The notes beneath the pieces were generated by a model. That model searched no databases and was not told the origin of the DNA. It was given only the letters and a program-made list of their open reading frames with translations. The translations under genes and the position numbers were made by a program. This document shows, one piece after another, positions 1 to 8,031 of a stretch of 64,000 nucleotides of DNA. The DNA is from Vacuolonema iberomarrocanum LEGE 07170 (GTDB taxonomy: Bacteria > Cyanobacteriota > Cyanobacteriia > Elainellales > Elainellaceae): positions 1 to 64,000 of the forward strand of contig JADEXA010000012.1 of NCBI GenBank assembly GCA_015207365.1. The letters run 5' to 3'. The stretch's first letter is position 1. Every line of letters begins with the position of its first letter.

Positions 1-963
1 CGGTTCTGGTGGTGCGGGTTGGGGGCGAGGAATCGCTGTCTGAATCTGGGTGTTGACCGTCGTCGCCCGAAACTCGACGCCCCGACTTCCTGAGGTGCCA
101 TTCACATCCACGCGGGTGGGGTTCAGCTCATTGCCCACAGAGATGAGCGGGGCCGCGCTGGTGTTGCGGGCATCTGACTCTCCATTGCGACGGAACAGAT
201 TGCCACCCGGATCTTGAGATTGCCCCAGATCAGGAACAGCGTTGTTCATCACGACCAAACCATCGGCAGAGTTACGCTCCACCAGGTTATTCCGCAACAC
301 CGGACGCGCTGACCCAGAAATGACAATCCCTGCCCGATTCTCCAGCACCCGGTTTTCCGTCAGCAATGGCGCGGCGTTGTCGCTGATGGCGATGCCATAT
401 CCCGTTTGTTGGAATAAGTTGCGACGGATTTCCCCTTTGGTGTTGCGGGTCAAGGAAATGCCGCTAGCAGCGTTTTGAATGAAGCTGCTGTCGGTAATCT
501 GAGGATTGGCGCTGCCCGTGGTGAGGATGCCTTCTCGCCCACAGTTGCGAAAGGTGCACTGGGCGATCGCCGGAGCCGTCGACTCAATCCACACTCCGGT
601 TCCCCGCTGGTTGCGGTTGCTCACCGTCAGCCCCTGCAAACCTGATCCATCCTCCATTTGAATGGCAATGTTCTGACGGGCGAAGGTGGGACTCATGAAG
701 TTGCCACCTCCTTCCAGCACCACGGCTTTTCCCCGCTCTGCTTCCTGCCCCAGCACCCATACCCCTGCCGGAATCACGATGGGGAAGCGTTCACCATTTT
801 GCGTGCCATAGCGCCCTTCGGCCAATTGGATTACCGATCCTGCCGAGGCTCGACGCAGGGCACGGGTGAGGCTACGAAAGGGACGTGCCGCATCCCCAGG
901 GTTGCGATCGTTCCCATTAACAGGATGGACATGGAAGGTTTTGGTTGCGATCGCCTGAACCAT
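1..963 (-). CDS. DUF1565-type right-handed beta-helix protein (C-terminal part lies outside the window)
   Basis: The frame runs from an ATG at 963 to the window edge, giving 321 residues of a longer protein. The N-terminus has the DUF1565 signature (HVHPVNGNDRNPGDAARPF, then a leucine-rich helix), which is known to open pectate-lyase-like beta-helix proteins. It is followed by short repeats of the 'N-x-G-x-G-I-x-I/V' kind (for example SDNAAPLLTENRVLENRAG), one per helix turn. The chain ends in a proline-rich stretch at the window edge. I see no signal peptide at this start. Such proteins are usually cell-surface or envelope proteins binding polysaccharide, but the substrate here is unknown. 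The family call is firm; the function is not. Confidence 0.8.
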   Translation of the reverse strand, partial: MVQAIATKTFHVHPVNGNDRNPGDAARPFRSLTRALRRASAGSVIQLAEGRYGTQNGERFPIVIPAGVWVLGQEAERGKAVVLEGGGNFMSPTFARQNIAIQMEDGSGLQGLTVSNRNQRGTGVWIESTAPAIAQCTFRNCGREGILTTGSANPQITDSSFIQNAASGISLTRNTKGEIRRNLFQQTGYGIAISDNAAPLLTENRVLENRAGIVISGSARPVLRNNLVERNSADGLVVMNNAVPDLGQSQDPGGNLFRRNGESDARNTSAAPLISVGNELNPTRVDVNGTSGSRGVEFRATTVNTQIQTAIPRPQPAPPEP

Positions 964-1331
964 AACAGAAGCATGCTAGATGACAGGAGCAGAGAATATC
1001 GAGACTTGTGTATACACGGTAGCTCAGCAAAAGCAGGATGTAGGTGGGACACTAAACCTCGATTTTCAGCAGAGATTGGGTTTGTGGTGAATGTTGACTT
1101 GTACGAGGTGAGCAGGATCGGTTTGGATAAACATCTCGCCATTCGTGCAAAGCTATTCGACCCAAAAGATGCATCCTAAGAGATTTCCCTCTGGAATGAT
1201 GGCACACCCTTTCTGAGTTGAAGCAGCGTTTTTGCAGTTTGTATTGCTGCCTGTAATTTTCTGCTACGCATTTCTTGCCCCTTCGCCTACGAATCAACTC
1301 AAATCCTTCAGAGCAAGGACTACTGTGCATA

Positions 1332-1440
1332 ACCTAAGTACAGGACAAAACCCAGCTAAAACCCTTGATTGTGTGTAGCGCGAGCAGTGCCCGCGCTACA
1401 CACAATCAAGGGTTTTCTGGATTTTGTCCTGTATTCAGGT
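1332..1440. repeat. Palindromic MITE-like element, family D
   Basis: A 109-bp imperfect inverted repeat. The left arm begins ACCTAAGTACAGGACAAAAC and the right arm ends with its near complement (TTTTGTCCTGTATTCAGGT). The inner arm is self-complementary down to a 9-base loop. GCATA flanks both ends directly (1327-1331 and 1441-1445), which fits a 5-bp target-site duplication. No transposase lies inside, so if mobile it would be non-autonomous. Confidence 0.65.
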
Positions 1441-1513
1441 GCATAACGATCGCCTGCGTGGAAAAAACGAGGGCTAGGTTAGTAGAGGTATCGGATTAGC
1501 GTTCTAAATCTGA

Positions 1514-1572
1514 CTTGGGGGCGCGTCGCCCCCCAAACCCCCTGACTGGGGAAACGAGGCTCGTTTCCCCAG
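1514..1572. repeat. Two short GC-rich hairpins in tandem
   Basis: 1514-1536 folds as TTGGGGGC/GCCCCCCAA and 1546-1572 is a nearly closed palindrome with arms CTGGGGAAACGAG and CTCGTTTCCCCAG. There is no T-run after either, so they are not classical terminators. They resemble short dispersed palindromes of cyanobacterial intergenic DNA. Confidence 0.5.
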
Positions 1573-1737
1573 ACCCCTTTCAGCAAGGGGTTTTGCGTTA
1601 GAGGCGTTAAGCCGCTTCGCATCGGTGGGAGTCATCCGGTTGATGCATTTTCCAGCTCTCCTCCTACCTTTTGGGTGACTGACTTGACAAAGGAAGGCCT
1701 GCATCATCTTCCCTTGTCGCTCTCCAGGGTAAAAGCT

Positions 1738-1826
1738 GGACTTACGCATTTTGTTGAGTTTGTGGCCGCGACGCGGCCACAAACTCAACAAAATCACTCA
1801 GGATGACGCAAGTTTTGAGTAAGTCC
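1738..1826. repeat. Palindromic element, family B, copy 1
   Basis: The outer ends read GGACTTACGCA and AAGTCC. The central stem is TTTTGTTGAGTTTGTGGCCG with its exact complement. In this copy both arms carry GAG/CTC where other copies have GAT/ATC, so the pairing is kept. It ends only five bases before the TTG start chosen for the next gene and could supply part of its promoter region. Confidence 0.75.
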
Positions 1827-1830
1827 TGTA

Positions 1831-2208
1831 TTGTTCGGAGCATGGGTTCGAGGAACGGTTGTGGGGCTGGTTATCGTCGTAATACTGATCAATGGAAGCC
1901 TCGCCTTCGCTTGCCTTTATGGGGCGTGGCGCTTGTGGCAGTGGCGCAGCGATTTGGTGCAGTTGCGGGGCACTATCGGTGATGCCGAACAGCAGCTTCA
2001 GCAAGCGTTGGCCAAAGCCCCTCTTGTGCTTTTGCAAGGACAACTGGAGTTGGTTACTGTGCGGCAACGCTATGTGTTGCCATGGCAGGTACGGTTGCAG
2101 CAAACACGACGGGCGATCGCCCTCGTCAGTTTTGCCCTCTCTCTGTGGCGAAGATCTCAGCCGCGCAGCCGCCGTAGCAAACGAAACCGTCCTAAGGCTC
2201 AGAGGTAG
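1831..2208 (+). CDS. Small membrane protein of unknown function
   Basis: 125 residues with one clear membrane segment near residues 8-30 (GTVVGLVIVVILINGSLAF), a helical middle (LRGTIGDAEQQLQQALAKAP) and a very basic C-terminus rich in Arg and Ser. I chose the TTG at 1831 because no ATG lies near the start of the open frame and the hydrophobic segment begins right after it. It precedes a YtxH-like gene by 114 bases on the same strand, and the next gene is also a membrane-anchored helical protein, so the three may form an envelope-associated transcription unit. No family recognised. Confidence 0.6.
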   Translation: MFGAWVRGTVVGLVIVVILINGSLAFACLYGAWRLWQWRSDLVQLRGTIGDAEQQLQQALAKAPLVLLQGQLELVTVRQRYVLPWQVRLQQTRRAIALVSFALSLWRRSQPRSRRSKRNRPKAQR

Positions 2209-2322
2209 TTTGGATACGGCTCCCACGCCTCGATTACGATCGCTCCTGAGACCGCTTCGGTCATCCAAAGACAGTCGATGTTAAGCTTAAATCGCAGATC
2301 TCTCACGTACATGAATTAAGGC

Positions 2323-2664
2323 ATGGCAGATAATCGTTCGGGCAATACCGGAGTATTCTTCGCAGGCATGTTGTTGGGAGCGACGGCTGGCGCAGTCGCG
2401 GGGCTGCTGCTAACTCCTCGCAACGGGCGTGAGACGCGGCAACTCATCAAAAAAGCCGCCGATGCATTGCCGGAGTTGGCCGAAGATGTTTCAACTACCG
2501 TGCAGATTCAGGCAAATCGCGTCTCCGACAGAGCCTTGCAAAACTGGGACGGTACCCTCGATCGCCTGAAACTCGCGATCGCCGCCGGACTCGAAGCCAG
2601 CCAGCGCGATCGCCAACCCCAAGAAGACCCCCCTCCTGTTGCTTCCTCCCGTGATTCTGCTTGA
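2323..2664 (+). CDS. YtxH domain protein
   Basis: 113 residues. Residues 7-30 hold the YtxH signature: a glycine/alanine-rich membrane helix (FFAGMLLGATAGAVAGLLL) followed by TPRNGRETRQ, the usual 'P-x-x-G-x-x-x-R' turn. An amphipathic helix and a disordered proline-rich tail follow. YtxH proteins are small membrane-anchored proteins linked to general stress in Firmicutes; their molecular function is unknown. The ATG at 2323 fits the family start. The gene overlaps the following gene by 26 bases if that gene begins at its first possible start, which suggests translational coupling. Confidence 0.8.
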   Translation: MADNRSGNTGVFFAGMLLGATAGAVAGLLLTPRNGRETRQLIKKAADALPELAEDVSTTVQIQANRVSDRALQNWDGTLDRLKLAIAAGLEASQRDRQPQEDPPPVASSRDSA

Positions 2665-3232
2665 ATTGCCCGATGCTCTTTCCAATCCGCTGCTGTGGTT
2701 AGCGTTTTCCTGCTTCTTGCTGGCGATCGCGCTAACGGCGGTGCTGATGGCGGCCTTACCAACCTTGTTAGAGCTGGCGCGGGTTTCTCGTAGTGCTGAA
2801 AAGCTGCTCGACACCCTCAACCGAGAACTCCCTCAAACTCTGGAAGCCTTGCGAATGACTGGCTCCGAGCTTGGCGAACTGACGGAGGAAGTGAGCGAAG
2901 GGGTGCAAAGTGCTAGCCGCACCGTGCAGCGGGTAGATCAGAGCTTTGCTTCGGTGCAGAAGCAGGCACAAACGGTAAGTCGAGCTACCCGCAGTGCCTT
3001 CGTTGGCGTCAAAGCGGCCTGGAAAACCTTTCTGAAACCATCGGCTGCTCAAGAATTTACTGAAGCAACCGAGCCACTACCTGAAACCACAGACACCGAG
3101 GAATATGTTGAGGAAAACGGAATCGTCAATGGTGTTGGGGCGATCGTTCCAGCCACTCCTCACACAACTTCGCCCTCTGTAAACTTGCCCCCTGTAGCAG
3201 AACCAGAGGAGAGTAATATCAAATCCGATTGA
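2639..3232 (+). CDS. DUF948-like membrane-anchored coiled-coil protein
   Basis: 197 residues. A membrane helix (LLWLAFSCFLLAIALTAVLM, about residues 18-37) is followed by a long heptad-rich helix (residues 40-125) with the SASRTVQRVDQSFASVQKQ pattern seen in DUF948 proteins. An acidic, proline-rich tail follows. The start could be TTG 2639 or GTG 2651; both lie inside the upstream YtxH gene. The last codons (NIKSD and the stop) are supplied by the A-family palindrome that begins at 3216, so the native C-terminus may have been altered by that element. The function is unknown; the pairing with YtxH suggests an envelope role (inference). Confidence 0.65.
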   Translation: MLPPVILLELPDALSNPLLWLAFSCFLLAIALTAVLMAALPTLLELARVSRSAEKLLDTLNRELPQTLEALRMTGSELGELTEEVSEGVQSASRTVQRVDQSFASVQKQAQTVSRATRSAFVGVKAAWKTFLKPSAAQEFTEATEPLPETTDTEEYVEENGIVNGVGAIVPATPHTTSPSVNLPPVAEPEESNIKSD

Positions 3233-3318
3233 AGAACCCAACTATCGTTTGCGCCCGCCGCAACGCAGCGGGCGCAAACGATAGTTGGGTTTTACGACTC
3301 TTTAACTGGATTTGATAT
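3216..3318. repeat. Palindromic element, family A, copy 1 (overlaps a stop codon)
   Basis: The ends read ATATCAAATCCGATTGAAGA and its imperfect complement ending GGATTTGATAT. The inner arm CTATCGTTTGCGCCCGC is matched exactly by GCGGGCGCAAACGATAG. It contributes the last codons and the TGA of the upstream gene. By position it could also serve as that gene's transcription end, although it lacks a U-tract. Confidence 0.8.
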
Positions 3319-3388
3319 AAGTCAGCGGTAGAAAACGCGAACGCTGACATAAATCGCGACTCTTCATCCTCCAAGCTCTTTTCCCATA

Positions 3389-3478
3389 GGACTTCGGTAT
3401 TTTGTTGATTTTGTGACCGCGACGTGGCCACAAAATCAACAAATGCCCTCAGGCTTACGCCAGTTTTTCATCAGTCTG
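3389..3478. repeat. Palindromic element, family B, copy 2 (degenerate)
   Basis: The central stem TTTTGTTGATTTTGTGACCG and its complement with one mismatch are intact. The outer ends (GGACTTCGGT and TCATCAGTCTGG) have drifted from the family ends. It lies four bases beyond the stop codon of the phosphoribulokinase-like gene on the opposite strand, so it sits at a gene 3' end. Confidence 0.65.
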
Positions 3479-3481
3479 GCC

Positions 3482-4450
3482 TCAGACCCTTGCAGGGATC
3501 TGCTGAAGAGATTGAAACACGTTGGCGGCTTTCAAGGAGTGGTAGGTAATCAAAAGCTGAGTCATCGCTAGCGGAAAACTTTGTAACGTTTCCCCCGTTG
3601 TCCCAACGACCTTACCAATGCCTTGGTTGCCATTCAGGGAGCAGAACTGTCCTAGATAGGGCACTTCATTGCACATCAGGCGCTCTAGTTCATGCACCTG
3701 CTCGCTGGTGGCATGACCGTCAATCTCCAGCACATCCACAGGCTTACCCATATCCCGATCTAGCCCCAAGCGTACAGCAGAGCCCAGGTGGTTGTCGGGG
3801 CGATCGAGCAAATCGCTGAAGCTGGGATGGGGGATAGTTGGGCGCAGCACCAGACGTACATTCAGCAACAAATCATCCTGCTTCATCTCATCCGGCGGGG
3901 GATAAAACGACACGACGACATCAGCCCACTGACGCTGAGGACGGATGAACGCTTCGGAGTCGTATTCTCGCTTGCTGAGCTGATCCATCACTTGTTCAGG
4001 GGTATATCCTCGTTTGCGGGTATCGCGATTGATTTTCCAAGTTGCCCGCAAGTCTTCAGGGGGAGCCAGATAGACTTTCACATCATAGGAATCGCGCATA
4101 CCACGGGTAGAGTATCCCAGCAACCCTTCTGCAATGACATAGCGCTTGGGCTTGATATACTCCGGCGGGTCAAACTCGCCTGTGGAGTGATTGTAAATAG
4201 GCTTTAGGATGGGTTGCCCGGTACGGAGCAAGTTGAGGTGCTGTTGAATAATGTCTAGATAGTTGCAATCGGGGTGCAATGCCGAAATGCCCATTTCTGC
4301 CCGTTGTTTGCGATCGTAGCGGTGATAGTCATCGGTACAGATGATGGTCACATTCTCCTCGCCCAACACTTGAGCAATGCCGCGCGTCAGAGTTGTTTTT
4401 CCAGCGGCACTGTCGCCAACAATGCCAAGAATGATGGGGCGCTGCGTCAT
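3482..4450 (-). CDS. Phosphoribulokinase/uridine kinase-family protein, redox-cysteine-poor paralogue
   Basis: 322 residues. The P-loop GDSAAGKTT is at residues 12-20, then CTDDYHRYDRKQR, the ALHPDCNYLD loop, KPIYNHSTGEFDPPEYI and the WKINRDTRKRGYT segment. This order and length (about 330) match cyanobacterial phosphoribulokinase, which phosphorylates ribulose 5-phosphate in the Calvin cycle. Canonical PRK has GDSGCGKST, and that P-loop cysteine forms the thioredoxin-sensitive disulfide; here it is Ala16. The later cysteine pair used in the GAPDH/CP12 complex is also not recognisable. I therefore read it as the second, probably redox-insensitive PRK-like enzyme of cyanobacteria; its substrate is uncertain. 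The ATG at 4450 has GAGGAGG just upstream. The gene stands alone, divergent from the deaminase. Confidence 0.8.
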   Translation of the reverse strand: MTQRPIILGIVGDSAAGKTTLTRGIAQVLGEENVTIICTDDYHRYDRKQRAEMGISALHPDCNYLDIIQQHLNLLRTGQPILKPIYNHSTGEFDPPEYIKPKRYVIAEGLLGYSTRGMRDSYDVKVYLAPPEDLRATWKINRDTRKRGYTPEQVMDQLSKREYDSEAFIRPQRQWADVVVSFYPPPDEMKQDDLLLNVRLVLRPTIPHPSFSDLLDRPDNHLGSAVRLGLDRDMGKPVDVLEIDGHATSEQVHELERLMCNEVPYLGQFCSLNGNQGIGKVVGTTGETLQSFPLAMTQLLITYHSLKAANVFQSLQQIPARV

Positions 4451-4815
4451 GGAACCTCCTCTTCGAAGTATAAGAGTTTTCTATCGAGTAGATTGATCAA
4501 CCATTATCCAGGCTGATGTGGACACAATGCAAGGAACCGATGAGAAGGCGACATTTATGCAGCGATCGCCAAACCCCTTTCCCTACAAAGCCTTCAGCGA
4601 TCCAGCTTGACCCTAAAAATGAGAGACAAGTAACGAAATACAACAATGCCCCAGGCACACCACCCTCCAGCAATCGACTGATTATGATTACCGTGGCGCT
4701 GACTGGACGGTCTACAACGGCTGATCGCGCGCCAAACCGCTCATCTAAAACGATGGCATTCGGTGGGGTGTGGTATCTAACGATCTGTAAAGGACAAAGC
4801 AAGTTAGAGAAACCA

Positions 4816-5298
4816 ATGGGCTTTGAACCAAACCTGGACTTACTGCGGCAGGCGATCGCCCTGGCCAAACAAGCACGCGATCGGGGCAACCATCCGTTTG
4901 GAGCCTTACTGGCTGATGCCGATGACAACGTCATTTTAGACGCCGAAAACACCGTCGTAACCACGCCCGACGCGACGGGTCACGCTGAAACAAACCTGGT
5001 GCGCCTTGCCAGTCAACGCTTCGACCGAGACTTCCTCGCGACTTGCACCCTCTATACCAGCACAGAACCCTGCGCCATGTGTGCCGGAGCAATCTACTGG
5101 AGCAATATTCGTCGCATCGTCTACGGACAACCCGAAAGCGCCCTCTACAAAATCACGAGCACGAATCCCGAAAATCCCACCTTGGCACTCCCCTGCCGAG
5201 ATGTCTTTGCCCGAGGACGCCACCCCGTAGAGGTCGCTGGGCCGTTTCTGGAAGCAGAAGTAACCGTTGTGCATGCAGACTTTTGGGATGCGTCGTAG
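4816..5298 (+). CDS. Nucleoside deaminase (CMP/dCMP and guanine deaminase superfamily)
   Basis: 160 residues from the ATG at 4816. The zinc site is complete: HAE at residues 56-58 supplies the His ligand and the catalytic Glu, and PCAMC at 85-89 gives both Cys ligands. The fold order HPFGALL, HAETN, TLYTSTEPCAMCAGAIYW and RIVYG is that of guanine/cytosine deaminases, which hydrolyse the exocyclic amine of a base in salvage. The C-terminus (EVAGPFLEAEVTVVHADFW) is longer than in TadA, favouring a base deaminase over tRNA editing. The frame is open back to 4516, but nothing upstream looks like the family, and a start at 4816 gives the usual length. The exact substrate cannot be told from sequence. 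Confidence 0.85.
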   Translation: MGFEPNLDLLRQAIALAKQARDRGNHPFGALLADADDNVILDAENTVVTTPDATGHAETNLVRLASQRFDRDFLATCTLYTSTEPCAMCAGAIYWSNIRRIVYGQPESALYKITSTNPENPTLALPCRDVFARGRHPVEVAGPFLEAEVTVVHADFWDAS

Positions 5299-5475
5299 GG
5301 AGATATTAGGAAGATATTGGAACACAGATGGAGCGTTGTAGAGTCTATTTGAGGTTTATGAACAGGTGTATTAGGCTAAGGGGTGAGACCAATGGCTGAC
5401 CTCAAAACAATATTTCCGAGCAAAAAATTGGCGAGATTCAGGAGCAAAATGGTCATTCCCCTTAGTAAATGGTAA

Positions 5476-6915
5476 ATGGCAGATCTAGTTCAACAGTTCA
5501 GACAATGGCTGATTAAGAAACGGTTCTTCAGGGTGGCTTGGTTTGCCAAAGATCCGCAGTTGTCTCCTGAGCCTGACGAGGCTCTGTCTCAGCTCCCTAG
5601 CGAGCTGGCCGATAAGCTCATCGAGCTTGCCAATCAGTTACCTGTTAATCCCCGTGAAGAAGCGGTGGTTTTGCAATCGCTAAAGGATGCGATCGCACGG
5701 TGGAAAGACCTTCCTCGTGAAACGCCTAATTCCATCGTCATTTTGAGTGACCCCATTTCGTCAGCGGCTCGTATTTTGACCAGTGGTCTATATCAGATTG
5801 AGGCTGATAAAAACCAGTTACTCCCCATCAAGCTTCTAGACTGGGTACAACGCCCAGCAGATCCTAGCGTCATCAAACAACAAGTTCAAGAACAGCTAGG
5901 TATTGCCAAATCTGACACATTTGAAGAAGACAATTGTGAGCAGACATTGATGGTTATCCCGAATTTATGCTGGTGCTTTTTACGCAGTGCTGAGGGTTTA
6001 GATGGATTAGATTATTTGCAGGATTTGTTACCTCGCAACCATTCTCGATTTTGGATTTTGGGCAGTAGCATCGTCGGCTGGGAGTATTTGAAGTGTACGC
6101 TTCAGTTTCATGCTTACTGCGGTGACATCATTACGTTACCGGCTTTGTCAGGTGAGGATTTGCAAAGCTGGCTTAGCCCCATTGTTGAACAGTTTAATAT
6201 TTGTTTTTCAGATGCAGCATTGCACAAGCGCCTACAAAATTCTGATAGTTCGGCTAATCTGGATATGGCTATTGATCGACCGATCGAAGCGCTATCTGAG
6301 ATGAGTCAAGAAGTTAGCGCAACGGTGCAGTCTTCAGTGCGCGCCGTCAAAGATAGACTGATACCCGAAGCGTCAGACGACTCAGAAAACAGTTCCAAGC
6401 TAGACTACTTTAATCGATTAGCAACTATTTCAGATGGGGTTAGCGTTGTTGCGCTACAGCTATTTGTAAAATCGCTGCGCTATCAGGAAATGAGCGTAGA
6501 CGAAAGTTCAGGTCACTCAACCTCTTCACTGGCTGACCATGATGGCTCCGAAGAAAATTGTGTATCATCAGAGTCGGTAGAGAAATCGGATGTAAAGACC
6601 TCTTCGAATAAGCAGCAGTATCGCTTGGTGGCGACTATTCCTAAACGGCCACCTCTCCCTGAGCTGAGTCAGAGCGATTTGTATCTACTGTATTCGCTCC
6701 TGCTTCACAGTGACCTAACAATTAGTGAGCTCGCCGAAAGTCTAGGAGACACACCTCAGATCATTAATCACCAGGTACAGATACTGCGAAATGTAGGTGT
6801 CATTGAGCAGCAGGGACAGGTGATCAAAACTAATCCCATGCATTATCCTGAGCTTTATCGAGAACTCGCTAGAAACAATTTTATAATTGAAGTGCCCCGA
6901 GGAAGTAGTCGTTGA
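5476..6915 (+). CDS. Unknown protein with C-terminal winged helix, coupled to an MscS channel gene
   Basis: 479 residues. The first half alternates strands and helices and resembles a P-loop-type alpha/beta domain (NSIVILSDPISSAARIL, LMVIPNLCWCFLRSAEGLD) but has no Walker A motif, so it may be a degenerate ATPase domain (inference). Residues about 280-390 are acidic and low in complexity. Residues about 395-465 form a clear winged helix-turn-helix (SLLLHSDLTISELAESLG, then QIINHQVQILRNVGVIEQQG), as in MarR/ArsR-like regulators. The stop codon overlaps the start of the MscS gene (TGATG), a sign of translational coupling. There is no recognised family. It could be a membrane-stress regulator partnered with the channel. 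Confidence 0.65.
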   Translation: MADLVQQFRQWLIKKRFFRVAWFAKDPQLSPEPDEALSQLPSELADKLIELANQLPVNPREEAVVLQSLKDAIARWKDLPRETPNSIVILSDPISSAARILTSGLYQIEADKNQLLPIKLLDWVQRPADPSVIKQQVQEQLGIAKSDTFEEDNCEQTLMVIPNLCWCFLRSAEGLDGLDYLQDLLPRNHSRFWILGSSIVGWEYLKCTLQFHAYCGDIITLPALSGEDLQSWLSPIVEQFNICFSDAALHKRLQNSDSSANLDMAIDRPIEALSEMSQEVSATVQSSVRAVKDRLIPEASDDSENSSKLDYFNRLATISDGVSVVALQLFVKSLRYQEMSVDESSGHSTSSLADHDGSEENCVSSESVEKSDVKTSSNKQQYRLVATIPKRPPLPELSQSDLYLLYSLLLHSDLTISELAESLGDTPQIINHQVQILRNVGVIEQQGQVIKTNPMHYPELYRELARNNFIIEVPRGSSR

Positions 6916-7832
6916 TGGAGATTAGGGAGTACTCTACAGCTCTTCCGACAGTGTGGCTAGCTCGGTTAGCTCAAACCTCAGCTAGCGACACCACCCAAGA
7001 AGCCAGTCAAGCCGCCAGTGATACAGCTAACGAATCAAAGGAACTGCTCTCTAAGATTACTGGGCCAAAAATTTTACAGGCGCTGCTGATTTTAGTTGTA
7101 GCTTATCTCATTATTAAGGCTGTTGATTGGTTAGTCATTGCCCTTTCTGAGCGCGTTGCACGCTATAACAGGCTACGTATCAAACAATTTCAACCATTCA
7201 TCCGCACCTCGGTGATGACGGTCACTGTCATCATGTTAATGAATTTGTTTCTCAATCTTTCACGGGAGAACGTACTAGCTATCACAGGCACCATAGCCGT
7301 TGCTCTGGGTTTTGCCTTCAAAGACTATGCCAGCTCGATTATTGCTGGAATTGTAGGTTTGTTTGAATCCCCCTATCGAGTCGGAGATCGCATTGCCATT
7401 GCAGATGAATATGGTGAGGTGATCAGCTATGGCTTACGCGGTATTCGTCTACGTACCCCGAGTGATAATGTTGTTACGGTTCCCCACAGTCACATATGGA
7501 CCAATACCGTTTCTAACGCCAATACGGGTGAGCTAGAAGCTCAGGTCGTTACAGAGTTTTACCTGGCCCACGAGGCTGACCCGGAGCAGGTAGCAAGCAT
7601 TTTGTATCGTGTTGCCCACACTAGCAAGTACACGCACTTGAAGCTTCCCATTCTTGTCGTGATGTCTGAGCACAGTTGGGGGAGTTTGTTTAAGCTACGC
7701 TCGTATCCTTTAGATGCTCGCGACGAGTTTGCTTATGCAACCGACCTAACCATACGTGCTAAAAAAGAGTTTGCTCGACATAACCTGCCGTATCCAAAAC
7801 GCTTCGATCTCGAAGAATCGACTTCGTCATAG
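6915..7832 (+). CDS. MscS-family mechanosensitive ion channel
   Basis: 305 residues from the ATG at 6915, which overlaps the previous stop by one base. Membrane segments lie near residues 50-75 and 95-120, and the pore-lining helix has the MscS pattern (LAITGTIAVALGFAFKDYAS, then SIIAGIVGLFESPYRVGDRI). The beta domain follows (EYGEVISYGLRGIRLRTPSD, NVVTVPHSHIWTNTVSN). The channel opens under membrane tension to release solutes during hypo-osmotic shock. The N-terminal 45 residues are Thr/Ser/Gln-rich and lack a convincing signal peptide. At about 305 residues it is close to E. coli MscS in size. It sits downstream of a winged-helix protein and 199 bases before the KaiC-like gene. Confidence 0.85.
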   Translation: MEIREYSTALPTVWLARLAQTSASDTTQEASQAASDTANESKELLSKITGPKILQALLILVVAYLIIKAVDWLVIALSERVARYNRLRIKQFQPFIRTSVMTVTVIMLMNLFLNLSRENVLAITGTIAVALGFAFKDYASSIIAGIVGLFESPYRVGDRIAIADEYGEVISYGLRGIRLRTPSDNVVTVPHSHIWTNTVSNANTGELEAQVVTEFYLAHEADPEQVASILYRVAHTSKYTHLKLPILVVMSEHSWGSLFKLRSYPLDARDEFAYATDLTIRAKKEFARHNLPYPKRFDLEESTSS

Positions 7833-8031
7833 GTAGGAGTGACTATAGCAGAATATTCAAGGCTATAGGGCAACACTTCGCAGCTGCGCTACCTTGAGAC
7901 CAACTAGGCTAATTGCGACAGATAAATTAGCTGTGAGACCCTGACCGCTCGCTGAATCCAGTATGCTTTTGAAAGCCGTGAGAGTTGGATTTCAATACTA
8001 AAAATTAATTGGACGTGTAGGAACTAAATAA

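Larger units (their letters stand above)
964..1830. other. Intergenic region of about 870 bases rich in palindromes
   Basis: I see no convincing gene here. The open frames present lack ribosome binding sites and family motifs. The stretch holds three palindromic blocks listed separately: a 109-bp element with a 5-bp direct repeat at its ends, a pair of short GC-rich hairpins, and a copy of the B-family element immediately before the next gene. Confidence 0.6.

Noticed and set aside
242..1142. Open frames on both strands at 242-478, 658-1179 and 831-1142
   Set aside because: They lie across or opposite the beta-helix gene, whose translation has clear family motifs; the others have none and no ribosome binding site.
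4516..4815. In-frame 5' extension of the nucleoside deaminase
   Set aside because: The 100 extra residues lack family conservation and cover the divergent promoter region of the phosphoribulokinase-like gene.
5392..5475. 28-codon frame just before the winged-helix gene
   Set aside because: It has an ATG and stop but no ribosome binding site or conserved pattern; it only shares the first residues (MADL) with the next gene by chance or a small duplication.
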